Shown: positions 34,318 through 43,112 of the stretch, piece after piece
How positions within the stretch are numbered: position 1 is the stretch's first letter
Layout: the number at the start of each line of letters is the position of its first letter
Program-made: the position numbers and the translations under genes
Source of the DNA: Clostridia bacterium
GTDB lineage: Bacteria > Bacillota > Clostridia > Christensenellales > Aristaeellaceae
NCBI GenBank assembly: GCA_017938795.1
Contig: JAGBAV010000072.1
Span: forward strand, 1 to 45,666
Direction: 5' to 3'
DNA: 45,666 nt
Notes under the pieces: model-generated
What the model saw: only the letters and a program-made list of their open reading frames with translations
Database searches by the model: none
What the model was told of the DNA's origin: nothing

Positions 34318-35706
34318 ATGCAGGCACTGACAAAGGGGCTCTGTCTGAACAGAGAGGATACAAGGCGCGTTCTGTCCATTACGATTCCCGCGCTGTTTGA
34401 GCTCGTGCTTTCCCATCTGTTTACCATGGTGGATACCATCATGCTTGGCCAGAGCGATATCTCCGCTGTGGCCATTGCGGCGGTGGGGCTGACCAATAAC
34501 CCGCTCAACCTGACGCGCAGCATCATGATCGCGCTGAATGTCGGCACAACGGCGGGCGTGGCTTGGGCTATCGGCGCGAGGGAAGAGAAGAGCGCGAGGC
34601 AGATTGCGCGCAACGCGCTGATGATGTGCAGCCTCATCGGCCTTGCGGCGATGGCGGTCGTCTATCTTCTGGCGGGGCCTGTGGTCAGCTTCATGGGCGC
34701 AGGCGCGGATACCTATGCCTACGCGCGCGATTATCTGCAGGTGGTGGCGCTGGGGCTCCTGCCGCAGGCGATCACCTTTGCCATCACGGCGTCGCTGCGC
34801 GGCGTCGGCCTGACGCGCATGCCGATGATCTATAACCTGACGGCCAATATGCTCAATGTCATCGGCAACTATACCTTTATCTATGGTAAGTTCGGCATGC
34901 CGAAGCTGGGCGTATACGGCGCCGGCCTGTCGACCATGCTCTCCCAGTATATCGGCTGCGCGATGGCGATGATGGTCATCTTCCGCTCGCATACGGCTGT
35001 GCAGCTGAGCGTCCGCGGCGGATGGAGGATGAGCCGCAAGTGGATCGGGCGGATCCTGAGCGTCGGCTCGACGAGCATGCTCGAGCAGCTGCTCATGCAG
35101 ATCGGCTTTGTGATCTTTGCCCGTCAGGTCTCCGGCCTTGGCACGGCGGTCTTCGCCGCGCACCAGATCGGCCTGAGCATCAACGGCCTGACGTGGATGC
35201 CCGGTCAGGCGTTCGGCGTAGCCGCGACCACGCTGGTCGGCCAGAGCCTGGGCGCGGGGAAGAAGGAGAAGGCAAGGGATTTCATCCGCATGATCCACAG
35301 GATCAGCATGTGCGTGGCGGTGCTGATGGCCGCGCTTTTCCTCACATCCTCGCAGTACATCGTGCGCCTGTATACCAATGACGCGCAGGTGGCGGCGCTG
35401 TCCGCGGGCGTGCTCAAGCTCATCGCGCTGGGCATGCCGGGCATCTGCACACAGCTCCCGATTGCCGCAGGCCTCCGCGGCGCGAGGGATACGAAGTTCC
35501 CGCTGTATGCGTCGATCGCAGGCATCTGGATCTTCCGCGTGATGCTGGCCGGTCCGTTCATCTATACCTTCGGCTGGGGATTGACCGGCGCATGGATGAC
35601 CATCGTGCTGGACCAGACGACGCGCGCGCTTGTCGTATACGCGCGCTTTAAGACGGGCAGATGGCTGACCATCGGCGAAAGAGAGAAAAAGCTGAAAAAT
35701 TCCTGA
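34318..35706 (+). CDS. MATE-family efflux transporter
   Basis: Polytopic membrane protein of 462 residues with the twofold MATE layout, about 12 helices. Family features: FTMVDTIMLGQ in helix 2 region, GLTNNPLN, ASLRGVGLTRMPMIYNLTANMLNVIGNYTFIYG in the first half, and AAHQIGLSINGLTWMPGQAFGVAATTLVGQSLGA in the second half. It would export drugs or metabolites using a Na+ or H+ gradient; the substrate is unknown. ATG 34318 has GAGGAG upstream. Despite the divergent arrangement with leuA there is no sequence evidence of a link to leucine. Confidence 0.93.
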   Translation: MQALTKGLCLNREDTRRVLSITIPALFELVLSHLFTMVDTIMLGQSDISAVAIAAVGLTNNPLNLTRSIMIALNVGTTAGVAWAIGAREEKSARQIARNALMMCSLIGLAAMAVVYLLAGPVVSFMGAGADTYAYARDYLQVVALGLLPQAITFAITASLRGVGLTRMPMIYNLTANMLNVIGNYTFIYGKFGMPKLGVYGAGLSTMLSQYIGCAMAMMVIFRSHTAVQLSVRGGWRMSRKWIGRILSVGSTSMLEQLLMQIGFVIFARQVSGLGTAVFAAHQIGLSINGLTWMPGQAFGVAATTLVGQSLGAGKKEKARDFIRMIHRISMCVAVLMAALFLTSSQYIVRLYTNDAQVAALSAGVLKLIALGMPGICTQLPIAAGLRGARDTKFPLYASIAGIWIFRVMLAGPFIYTFGWGLTGAWMTIVLDQTTRALVVYARFKTGRWLTIGEREKKLKNS

Positions 35707-35726
35707 AAAAACAAGGCGGAAAAGGC

Positions 35727-35756
35727 TTGACAAACGGGGATGTTTCAGGTTAAAAT
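35727..35756 (+). promoter_or_regulatory. Promoter of the rplM-rpsI-secG operon
   Basis: Perfect -35 TTGACA (35727-35732), 18-base spacer, -10 TAAAAT (35751-35756). The leader of about 110 bases before rplM may hold an r-protein regulatory structure (L13 leaders are known in Bacillota), but I could not establish one by eye. Confidence 0.75.
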
Positions 35757-35872
35757 AACCATTGCGTATGTTCATCCTGTTAGCCCCGGGAGTTCGTGCG
35801 CGCGTTCTCGCGGAGCGTCTGACCAGCGCGAAGCATCATCTGTGGATATCATGGATATCAGGAGGAATTCAC

Positions 35873-36307
35873 GTGAAAACGTTTATGGCAAATGCCCAGA
35901 CCGTCGAGCGCAAGTGGTATGTTGTTGACGCCGACGGCATGACGCTCGGCCGCCTGGCCAGCCAGGTTGCTGCGATTCTGCGCGGCAAGAACAAGCCCAC
36001 CTACACCCCCCACTGCGACACCGGTGATCATGTGATCATCATCAACGCGGCGAAGGTTGTCCTGACCGGCAAGAAGCTCGACCAGAAGGTGTACTATCAT
36101 CATTCCGGTTACGCCGGCGGCCTCAAGGAGACCAAGTACGGCAAGCTCATGGCTGAGAAGCCGGAGTTCGCCGTGAAGCATGCGGTTCTGGGCATGATGC
36201 CCAAGGGCCCGCTGGGCCGTCAGATGGCGCGCAAGCTGCGCGTGTATGCCGGCGCCGAGCACGAGCATGAGGCTCAGAAGCCGGAAATGCTCGAGCTGGT
36301 GAAGTAA
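35873..36307 (+). CDS. rplM: 50S ribosomal protein L13
   Basis: Large-subunit protein, 144 residues. The N-terminus [20 protein letters not shown], then [31 protein letters not shown] and MLPKGPLGR-like [20 protein letters not shown] are classic L13. The start is GTG 35873 with AGGAGG (35860-35865) 7 bases upstream; ATG 35885 is a weaker option. The frame extends upstream to 35762 without support. rpsI follows after 23 bases, the usual pair. Confidence 0.97.
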   Translation: MKTFMANAQTVERKWYVVDADGMTLGRLASQVAAILRGKNKPTYTPHCDTGDHVIIINAAKVVLTGKKLDQKVYYHHSGYAGGLKETKYGKLMAEKPEFAVKHAVLGMMPKGPLGRQMARKLRVYAGAEHEHEAQKPEMLELVK

Positions 36308-36330
36308 TAGCAGGAAGGAGTGTTTGACAC

Positions 36331-36723
36331 ATGGCACAGGTTCAGTATCAGGCTGTTGGCCGCCGTAAGAAGGCCATTGCTCGTGTTCGCCTCATTCCGG
36401 GCGAGGGCAAGATCGTGATCAACGGTCGTGAGATCGACAACTACTTTGGTCTGGAGACCCTGAAGATGACTGTTCGTCAGCCGCTCGCGCTGACCGCTCT
36501 TGAAGGCCGCTATGACGTTCTGGTGAATGTTTACGGCGGCGGCCTCGCTGGCCAGGCCGGCGCTATCCGCCACGGCATCTCCCGTGCGCTGGTGAAGGCT
36601 GATCCGGAGCTCCGTCCGGCCATCAAGAAGGCTGGCTTCCTCACGCGCGATCCGCGTATGAAGGAGCGTAAGAAGTACGGTCTGAAGGCCGCCCGCCGCG
36701 CTCCGCAGTTCTCCAAGCGCTAA
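36331..36723 (+). CDS. rpsI: 30S ribosomal protein S9
   Basis: Small-subunit protein, 130 residues, whose C-terminal tail reaches the P-site tRNA. Hallmarks: [20 protein letters not shown], the [19 protein letters not shown] segment and the basic end [20 protein letters not shown] 36331 follows GGAAGGAG. Co-transcribed with rplM and probably secG, which begins 31 bases later. Confidence 0.98.
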   Translation: MAQVQYQAVGRRKKAIARVRLIPGEGKIVINGREIDNYFGLETLKMTVRQPLALTALEGRYDVLVNVYGGGLAGQAGAIRHGISRALVKADPELRPAIKKAGFLTRDPRMKERKKYGLKAARRAPQFSKR

Positions 36724-36754
36724 GCTGCCTGAAGAGACGAGGAGGCGTAGATAT

Positions 36755-36991
36755 ATGGCGATCCTTAACGGCATTATCACCGTTGTTCTGGTGATCACCG
36801 CCCTGATTCTCATCGCGACCGTCCTGCTCCAGCCCGGCGAACAGAGTGGTCTGGGTGCGATTGCCGGCGGCGCCGAGACTTTCTTCGGAAAGAACAAGGC
36901 GAAGACGATGGAAGGCAAGCTCTCTCTTGCGACGAAGGTGTCCGCTGGTGTGTTCATCATCTGCGCGCTGATCGTTGCGGTGATTGGCTAA
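36755..36991 (+). CDS. secG: Preprotein translocase subunit SecG
   Basis: Small membrane subunit of the SecYEG channel, 78 residues. Two membrane spans (IITVVLVITALILIATVLL and KVSAGVFIICALIVAVIG) flank the conserved loop LQPGEQSGLGAIAGGAETFFGKNKA. ATG 36755 has GAGGAGG upstream. It ends at a strong terminator. secG is commonly next to rnr in Bacillota, as here. Confidence 0.95.
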   Translation: MAILNGIITVVLVITALILIATVLLQPGEQSGLGAIAGGAETFFGKNKAKTMEGKLSLATKVSAGVFIICALIVAVIG

Positions 36992-36999
36992 TTGAAATG

Positions 37000-37034
37000 A
37001 AAGAGGCTAAAGCGTTTGCTTTGGCCTCTTTTCC
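37000..37034 (+). terminator. Intrinsic terminator of rplM-rpsI-secG
   Basis: AAAGAGGCTAAAGC (37000-37013) pairs with GCTTTGGCCTCTTT (37018-37031) with one G-U pair and a GTTT loop; the T-rich end runs into TTCC. Confidence 0.88.
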
Positions 37035-37127
37035 TTTGCGTTCGGCGCATGGGTGCGCGGGTATGGCGCGCATGGCAAGCGGGAATCCTGCGGCATGTGA
37101 CGACGAATGAACTGGAGATGGGGATTC

Positions 37128-39239
37128 ATGAAAAAATACAGGAAAAAGCCTGACGGCAGAGGACGCGCAACGGAGCGGAGCCCAAGGCCTTCGAAGGCAT
37201 ACCCGGGCGCAGAGCGTTACTCGGCGAGGATCTCGCTGGATGATCTGCTTGCGCCGCGCGATACCCAGCCCAAGGGAAGGCTGATCGAGCTCACTGCGCG
37301 CGGAATGTATCACGGGAATGTGAAGCTGGAGGCGGAGGATAAGACGGTCTACGCCTGCCGGAAGGAACGGGCGATGGGCGCGCTCTTTGGCGACCGCGTG
37401 CTCGCGGAGCCTGTCGGCGGGGAGATGGCTGTCGTGCGCCGCGTTGTCCATCGTGCGCATGAGACGATGGTCGGCGTGCTGTTCATGACCAAAAGCGGCG
37501 TCTATCTGGAGCCGATGGAGCGCCGTCTCCCGTCTTCGGTGGAGATTGACGGAAGCCTGCACGGCGCCAAGGAGGGTGATATCGTGCGCGCGGAGGTCAT
37601 CCGATGGGAGCATGAGGGCGGGCTGCTCTGCCGGATTGGCGGGGTTATCGGCAGCTTTGATCGGGCGAGCGCTGCGCTGGATGCGCTGGTGATCAGCGCG
37701 CATCTGCGCACGGACTTTCCTGAGGCTGCGCTTGAGGAGGCGGAGCGCCTTCGTCCCGCACGCCTTGAGGATGATCCGGGGCGCGAGGATCTGCGAAGCC
37801 TGCTGTCCTTCACCATTGACGGCAGGGATGCGAAGGACTTTGACGATGCGGTGAGCCTGCGGGCGCTTGACAACGGTCACGTGGAGCTTGGCGTCCACAT
37901 TGCGGACGTCGGGCACTATGTGCCGCAGGGCGGCGCGCTGGATAAAGAGGCATACCTGCGGGGGACGAGCGTGTATCTCCCCGGGCGGGTGCTGCCGATG
38001 CTGCCGGAGCGGCTGTCCAACGGCGTATGCTCGCTGCGCCCGGGCGAGGATAAGTTCACGATCAGCGCCCTGGTGGAGATGACGGAGGACGGCGAGGCAG
38101 TCGGCCTGCGCCTCGCCCGCAGCATCACCCGGTCGGATGCGCGGCTGGTCTATGACGATGTCAACGCGCTGTTTGCAGGCGATGAAAACCAGAGAGAGAG
38201 GCTTGGCGCGCTGCATCCGGAGCTTGTCAGAACGCTTGAGCAGATGCGCAGGCTGTCTGACCGGATCCGCGCGCGCAGGCAGGCGGACGGCTGCATCGAC
38301 TTTGAAACGCCGGAACCGAAGTTTGTTCTGGACGACAAGGGGGAGCCTGTGGAAATCGTCACGCGTGAACGCGGCGAGGCGGAGCTGATGATTGAGGACT
38401 ATATGCTCACGGCCAATGCCTGCGTGGCGAAGGAGGCCCGGGAGAAGGGGATCCCGCTGCTGTATCGCGTGCATGAGCGGCCGGACCCGGAGAAGCTGGG
38501 GATCTTCCGCGATTTCCTTTCGGCGATCGGCGTGGATGCGAGGGGATTGGGCCGCGGGGCGAAGCCGGGGGATATCCGCAGGATTCTGGAGGGAACGAAG
38601 GACAGGCCGGAGCATGATGTGATCGCGGCGCTGGCGCTTCGCAGCATGCAAAAGGCCCGGTATGATCCGCAGCCGCTGGGGCATTACGGCCTGGCGATGA
38701 CGGATTACTGCCACTTCACCTCGCCGATCCGCCGCTATCCGGATCTGGTGGTCAGCCGTGCGCTGACGGCTGTGCTGACCGGGCGGCGGGCTGCGCTCAG
38801 GGGTGATGCGCTTGCGGATGCGGCTGTGCGCAGCTCAGACTGCGAGCGCGCGGCTATGGAGGCGGAGCGCATGGCGGACAAGCTGATGATGGCGCGGTAC
38901 ATGGCGTCGCATGTGGGCGAGGTCTACGAGGGGACGGTCAGCGGTGTGAGCGACTGGGGCGTGTATGTTGCCCTGCCCAACGGCGCGGAGGGCTTTATCC
39001 ATGTGAGAGGGCTTGACGACTGGTTTGAGTATGATGAGCGGCGGATGACGCTGCGGGGCGAACGGACCGGCGCGGTATTCTCGCTCGGGCAGCCGCTCAG
39101 CGTGCGCGTGAGCAGCGTGGAATTGGCGGTCGGCGCGATTGATCTTGAGCTGACAGGGCCGCTGCGCGGGGCGAATTCTCCCCGGGAGAAATCCGAGCGC
39201 AAGAAGGAACGCCTGCGCATGCGCTCTTTCGGACGATGA
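37128..39239 (+). CDS. rnr: Ribonuclease R
   Basis: 3'-5' exoribonuclease of the RNB family, 703 residues, that degrades structured RNA. It shows an N-terminal basic region, cold-shock-like OB domains, the RNB catalytic domain with FTIDGRDAKDFDDAVSL (metal-binding Asp residues), YLRGTSVYLPGRVLPMLPE, LLYRVHERPD and HFTSPIRRYPDLVV, and a C-terminal S1 domain (YEGTVSGVSDWGVYVALPNGAEGFIHV), then a short Lys/Arg-rich tail. ATG 37128 is preferred over 37107 because GGAGATGGGG lies between them. smpB and ssrA, often next to rnr, are not here; rex follows after a 157-base gap. Confidence 0.95.
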   Translation: MKKYRKKPDGRGRATERSPRPSKAYPGAERYSARISLDDLLAPRDTQPKGRLIELTARGMYHGNVKLEAEDKTVYACRKERAMGALFGDRVLAEPVGGEMAVVRRVVHRAHETMVGVLFMTKSGVYLEPMERRLPSSVEIDGSLHGAKEGDIVRAEVIRWEHEGGLLCRIGGVIGSFDRASAALDALVISAHLRTDFPEAALEEAERLRPARLEDDPGREDLRSLLSFTIDGRDAKDFDDAVSLRALDNGHVELGVHIADVGHYVPQGGALDKEAYLRGTSVYLPGRVLPMLPERLSNGVCSLRPGEDKFTISALVEMTEDGEAVGLRLARSITRSDARLVYDDVNALFAGDENQRERLGALHPELVRTLEQMRRLSDRIRARRQADGCIDFETPEPKFVLDDKGEPVEIVTRERGEAELMIEDYMLTANACVAKEAREKGIPLLYRVHERPDPEKLGIFRDFLSAIGVDARGLGRGAKPGDIRRILEGTKDRPEHDVIAALALRSMQKARYDPQPLGHYGLAMTDYCHFTSPIRRYPDLVVSRALTAVLTGRRAALRGDALADAAVRSSDCERAAMEAERMADKLMMARYMASHVGEVYEGTVSGVSDWGVYVALPNGAEGFIHVRGLDDWFEYDERRMTLRGERTGAVFSLGQPLSVRVSSVELAVGAIDLELTGPLRGANSPREKSERKKERLRMRSFGR

Positions 39240-39322
39240 GGCTGAACGAGGGCTGATGCGGAAGCTGCAGCGATCAGTATGAAGAAAATCCTGTCCGATA
39301 CGGCTAAATTTGGAATTGATGC

Positions 39323-39351
39323 TTGTTTCCGGCAGAAGGTTCTGCTATACT
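39323..39351 (+). promoter_or_regulatory. Promoter of rex
   Basis: -35 TTGTTT (39323-39328), 17-base spacer, -10 TATACT (39346-39351), 45 bases before the start. I see no TTGTTAA-N4-TTAACAA Rex operator here. Confidence 0.6.
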
Positions 39352-39396
39352 ACGATAATAGAATGCCTGTATTGGGCTTGGATGGGAGCGTTACAT

Positions 39397-40062
39397 ATGG
39401 CTTACAAATCGAGGGTGTCGGATGCGGTTGTCCGCAGACTGCCCATGTATTATCGTCATCTCCGTGAGCTTGAAAAGGCTGGCGTTGTGCGTATCTCTTC
39501 TCAGGAGCTTGGCGAACGGATGAACCTGACGGCGTCTCAGATCCGTCAGGATATCAATTGCTTCGGCGGTTTTGGTCAGCAGGGTTATGGCTACCATGTC
39601 GCCAACCTGAAGGAGCGCATCGGTGAGATTCTTGGGCTGAATCATCAGTACCATGTGATCATCGTCGGCGCGGGCAATATCGGCCGCGCTGTGGCGAATT
39701 ATGCCGGCTTTGAGCGCGAGGGGTTCGGGATACAGGCGATGTTCGACGTGTCGCCCGCGCTGGTCGGCGTGGACGTGCACGGTACGCTCGTGCAGCCGAT
39801 GGAGAAGCTCGAGGGCTGGCTTGCGGCGCACAAGGTGGATATCGCTGTGCTGTCTGTGCCGGCGGCTTATGCGCAGCAGACGGCGGATATGCTCGTCAAG
39901 GGCGGCGTGCGCGCCATCTGGAATTTTGCGCCTGTTGACCTGAGCCTGCCGGAGGGCGTGGCGGTCAACAACGTGCATCTGTCCGACAGCCTCCACATTC
40001 TGTCCTACAGAATGAATGAGAAGGAGCTCTTTGAGACGCTGGACGCCAACAGGAAATCCTGA
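39397..40062 (+). CDS. rex: Redox-sensing transcriptional repressor Rex
   Basis: Homodimeric repressor of 221 residues that senses the NADH/NAD+ ratio and controls fermentation and respiration genes. The N-terminal winged helix shows VVRRLPMYYRHLRELEKAG, ISSQELGERMNLTASQIRQD and the FGGFGQQGYGYHV stretch; the Rossmann domain shows VIIVGAGNIGRAVANY and the C-terminal swap helix is present. The open frame extends upstream, but ATG 39397 (MAYKSRVSD) with GGGAG upstream gives the family's normal N-terminus. Confidence 0.96.
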   Translation: MAYKSRVSDAVVRRLPMYYRHLRELEKAGVVRISSQELGERMNLTASQIRQDINCFGGFGQQGYGYHVANLKERIGEILGLNHQYHVIIVGAGNIGRAVANYAGFEREGFGIQAMFDVSPALVGVDVHGTLVQPMEKLEGWLAAHKVDIAVLSVPAAYAQQTADMLVKGGVRAIWNFAPVDLSLPEGVAVNNVHLSDSLHILSYRMNEKELFETLDANRKS

Positions 40063-40103
40063 TGGCAGGCCGATGAAAGAATATTGAATCAGAGGAGAGG
40101 AAC

Positions 40104-41555
40104 ATGGCTTTCGATCGCCGGAATAAGAGGCGTGCAAAAGAAGAGAGAAGGCTGTTTCCGGTCTGGGCGCTGGTGGTGATCGCAGGGTGCGCGGCTCTGT
40201 GGATCTATGGCGCAAAACTATATCAGGAACGGATGGCGGCATATGATATGTATGCCGCCATCCGTAAAACTGCTGTACAGACGGAATACTACCCCGGCGT
40301 CACGGTGGATGGCGTGGAGCTTGGCGGCATGAGCCGCGAGGAAGCGGCGGCTTTGTTCGCCGGAAGGCAGCAGCAGACGGCTGATGCATTCTCTCTGGTC
40401 GTCGCTGCGGGGGAAAGACGATGGAAGATCACCTCGCAGGAGGTGCCCGTTACCTTCAATGCGCAGCTGGTGCTTGACCGCGCCTACAATGTCGGCAGGG
40501 TGGGCACGCTGGAGGAACGCTATTACGAGATTGAGCGCGCAAGGACGCAGGGCGTCAGCTTCACAACCGGCTTTGAATATGACCGTGCAGCGGTGCAGGG
40601 GCTGGTGGATATCATCGGGGACAGCCTCGACGTTGAGGCGAAGGATGCGACGCTTGACGCATTTGACGTCAATGCGAGGAGCTTTACCTTTACAGAAGCG
40701 GTTTCCGGATACCGGATTGACAGGGAGAGACTGCACAGCGATATCCTTGCCGCGCTGGACGCGCACGCCTATGACAGCGTGATCATTGTCTACGGCGAGA
40801 CGGTGGAGCCTGCGCTGAAAAAGGCGCAGCTTGAAGGCGTCTTCGGCAGGATTTCATCCTTCACGACGGAAACGACAAGGGACAATGACCGCAACACGAA
40901 CATTGCGCTGTCTGCCGATGCGCTGAACGGCCGGATGGTCAAGCCGGGCGAAACGATGTCCTTCAATAACTGCACGGGCAAGCGCACGGGCGAGAAGGGA
41001 TACCGCGAGGCCGGTGCGATTGCCGGCGGCGTGCTGGTGGATGATACCGGCGGCGGCGTCTGCCAGACGTCGTCCACGCTCTTTAACGCTGTGGTGCGCG
41101 CGGATCTCCAGATTGTGGAGCGGTCTGCGCACAGCTGGCCGTCCACCTACGTCAACAAGGGCGAGGATGCCACGGTCAACTGGCCGTCTCTGGACTTCGT
41201 CTTCCGCAATAACGGGCAGTTCCCGGTGTTTGTGGTGGCGTGGTATGAGAACAGGAAGGTGACGGTGGAGGTCTACGGTCAGCTGCTTGAGGACGGCATG
41301 ACGATTGATCTTGAATCTGAGGTGATCCGCACCATCAAGCCGTCCAATGATATCACCTATACGCTGGATGAGACGCTGCCTGTGGGCACAACCAAAAAGG
41401 GCAGATCCAAGCGCACAGGATATGTCGTGGACACCTATAAGGTCTATAAGAACAATGCGGGGGAAGAGATCCGCCGCGAGAAGCTATGGACGACAAACTA
41501 CCCGATGTATCAGGATGAGATCCTCTTCAACGATGGATCGGGCAGCGGGGAATAA
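40104..41555 (+). CDS. VanW-family envelope protein
   Basis: Protein of 483 residues. A basic N-terminus and one membrane span (WALVVIAGCAALWIYGA) precede a peptidoglycan-binding-like region (GVTVDGVELGGMSREEAAALF) repeated in weaker form, then the VanW domain with GETMSFNNCTGKRTGEKGYREA, IAGGVLVDDTGGGVCQTSSTLFNA and WPSLDFVFRNN. The C-terminal about 80 residues look like a G5-type beta domain. VanW occurs in some glycopeptide resistance clusters but is widespread in Clostridia without resistance genes; none of those are nearby, so resistance should not be inferred. ATG 40104 has GAGGAGAGGA upstream. It may be co-transcribed with rex and with the TetR gene that follows by 23 bases. Confidence 0.92.
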   Translation: MAFDRRNKRRAKEERRLFPVWALVVIAGCAALWIYGAKLYQERMAAYDMYAAIRKTAVQTEYYPGVTVDGVELGGMSREEAAALFAGRQQQTADAFSLVVAAGERRWKITSQEVPVTFNAQLVLDRAYNVGRVGTLEERYYEIERARTQGVSFTTGFEYDRAAVQGLVDIIGDSLDVEAKDATLDAFDVNARSFTFTEAVSGYRIDRERLHSDILAALDAHAYDSVIIVYGETVEPALKKAQLEGVFGRISSFTTETTRDNDRNTNIALSADALNGRMVKPGETMSFNNCTGKRTGEKGYREAGAIAGGVLVDDTGGGVCQTSSTLFNAVVRADLQIVERSAHSWPSTYVNKGEDATVNWPSLDFVFRNNGQFPVFVVAWYENRKVTVEVYGQLLEDGMTIDLESEVIRTIKPSNDITYTLDETLPVGTTKKGRSKRTGYVVDTYKVYKNNAGEEIRREKLWTTNYPMYQDEILFNDGSGSGE

Positions 41556-41578
41556 CACAAGGAAGGCATGACGTCAAT

Positions 41579-42301
41579 ATGAAGAAGGGCGATGCACGCC
41601 GGGGCGAGCTGCTGGCAACGGCAGAGCGTCTGTTTTACGCGAAGGGCTATGAGAAAACATCGGTGCAGGATATCCTCGCCGAAATGAAATTCTCCAAGGG
41701 CGGCTTCTATCATCATTTTGACAGCAAGCTGGCTGTGCTGGAGTCGATCTGTGAGCAGCGCGCGCAGGAGAGCTGCGAGCGCGCGCGGCAGGCTGTGCTG
41801 CAGGAGGGCATGACGGCTGTACAGCGGCTGAATGCGCTGCTGCACGGCACGCCGCTGTGGGGCGGGGAGAACAAGAGCTTTGTCTCGCTGCTCATCGGCG
41901 TGGCCTACCGCGAGGACGGCGCGCTGATGCGCGAGAAGATGAAACAGAGCCAGCTTGAGGGTATGCAGCCCGCGCTGGAAGCCATCCTTGAGCAGGGCGC
42001 GGCGAGCGGGGAATTCTATGTGACGGACGCAGAGACATACGCGCTGCTGCTGCTCAGGCTGTACATGCAGTTCACTGATGAGATTGCATTCCTGCTGGCG
42101 CAGGAGGAGAAAGAGGAGCAGCTGGTCGAGGCGATGCTGCGCAAGCTGACGGCGTATCGCTGTGCGATTGAGCGGACGCTGATTGCGCCCTTTGGCTCCA
42201 TCGTGCTCTTTGAGGCGGCGGAGCTGCAGCAGCTGGCTCACGCCATTCTCAGTGAGCGTGTGCGCAGCCGGGCGGATGCTGTGCTGATGGATGATCTGTA
42301 A
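41579..42301 (+). CDS. TetR/AcrR-family transcriptional regulator
   Basis: DNA-binding regulator of 240 residues. The N-terminal helix-turn-helix (about 8-55) reads ATAERLFYAKGYEKTSVQDI and SKGGFYHHFDSKLAVLE, the typical TetR pattern; the rest is all-helical ligand-binding domain with no recognised ligand. ATG 41579 has AAGGAAGG about 11 bases upstream. No transporter or enzyme is directly divergent, so the target is unclear. A weak hairpin with TTTT lies about 35-60 bases after the stop. Confidence 0.9.
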   Translation: MKKGDARRGELLATAERLFYAKGYEKTSVQDILAEMKFSKGGFYHHFDSKLAVLESICEQRAQESCERARQAVLQEGMTAVQRLNALLHGTPLWGGENKSFVSLLIGVAYREDGALMREKMKQSQLEGMQPALEAILEQGAASGEFYVTDAETYALLLLRLYMQFTDEIAFLLAQEEKEEQLVEAMLRKLTAYRCAIERTLIAPFGSIVLFEAAELQQLAHAILSERVRSRADAVLMDDL

Positions 42302-42376
42302 GCAAAACGGATAATGATATGCATGAAATTAGCACCGGAGCAGCGATGACTCTGGCGCTTTTGATGTTATGGAGAC

Positions 42377-42514
42377 TCAGCGGAGAGACGTTCCGGCAGA
42401 CAGATCGTCGCGGATCAGCACCCGGATATGATCATCGCAGTGCTGCCAGACCATCGTGACGCAGCGTATCAGGCGCTGTGCCTCGAGGGGAATATGGCGG
42501 CAGACCTTAAGCAC
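42377..42514 (-). other. Short coding-like stretch after the phosphatase gene
   Basis: A 45-codon open frame (GTG 42514 to TGA 42377) reads VLKVCRHIPLEAQRLIRCV, then MVWQHCDDHIRVLIRDDL. The composition looks protein-like rather than random, and it overlaps the phosphatase end by 8 bases in another frame. It has no ribosome binding site of its own that I trust. It could be a gene remnant or a small coupled gene. Nothing else is recognisable in the 205 bases between the TetR and phosphatase genes, apart from a weak hairpin near 42333-42363. Confidence 0.25.
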
Positions 42515-43088
42515 GGGACTGCTCCGCGGTGTGATGGAGAAGAAGCGAGATGTTCTCTTCCCGGGGGACGATCACGTCCAGCGACACCTCCGGATGGGCG
42601 GCGGCGTAGGCGGTCAGCATATCCATCAGATTGGATTTGGACGCCATGTAATCGCGGATAATCACATCATCACTGCAGCCGAGCCGGCGCAGCAGGAGGG
42701 CGGAGACAACGCCCGTCCTGTCCTTTCCTGCTGTGCAGAAGTAAAGGATGCGGGATGGGGCGTGCAGGAGGAGAGTGAGAATCTCATCCATGCGCGCATC
42801 GACCATATTCCGATAGACTTCGTGCAGATGCTCGCGCGATAACGGCGTATTGCCGCCGCCTGTGACGGGAAGCAGATGATAGCAGAAGCCTTCTGCATGC
42901 TGCAGCGGGCAGGGCTTCGCTGCAGCCTCCTCAGGGGAACGCAGATCGACAATGGTGGTCACGCCGCTGTTTCGGAGCTGGTTGATTTCTTCGCAGGTCA
43001 GATGGATTGGTGCATCGCTGCGGATGAACCGCCCGGAACCATCAGGGAGAATGCGTGTGTTCAGCGTTGATCGCAATATGGCGCTCAT
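42507..43088 (-). CDS. Tyrosine phosphatase-like protein
   Basis: Protein of 193 residues of the bacterial tyrosine/serine phosphatase type (Y_phosphatase3-like). It shows RSTLNTRILPDGSGRFIRSD at the N-terminus, TTIVDLRSPEE, and the P-loop CTAGKDRTG with nucleophile Cys118 and Arg124. The residue before the Cys is Phe instead of the usual His, which may change Cys reactivity. It is shorter at the C-terminus than many relatives (about 240 residues). The start ATG 43088 has AGAGGGAT upstream. It follows the TtcA-like gene by 24 bases in the same direction, so they share a transcript. Confidence 0.87.
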   Translation of the reverse strand: MSAILRSTLNTRILPDGSGRFIRSDAPIHLTCEEINQLRNSGVTTIVDLRSPEEAAAKPCPLQHAEGFCYHLLPVTGGGNTPLSREHLHEVYRNMVDARMDEILTLLLHAPSRILYFCTAGKDRTGVVSALLLRRLGCSDDVIIRDYMASKSNLMDMLTAYAAAHPEVSLDVIVPREENISLLLHHTAEQSRA

Positions 43089-43112
43089 GGCGATCCCTCT
43101 CTTTGTATGCGG

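Noticed and set aside
39240-39396. Rex operator in front of rex, or ssrA/smpB after rnr
   Set aside because: No TTGTTAA-type palindrome is present; the gap is too short for smpB and shows no tmRNA-like ends.
40104-41555. Glycopeptide resistance locus suggested by VanW
   Set aside because: No vanH, vanA/B, vanX or vanRS genes nearby; VanW-family proteins are common in Clostridia without resistance.
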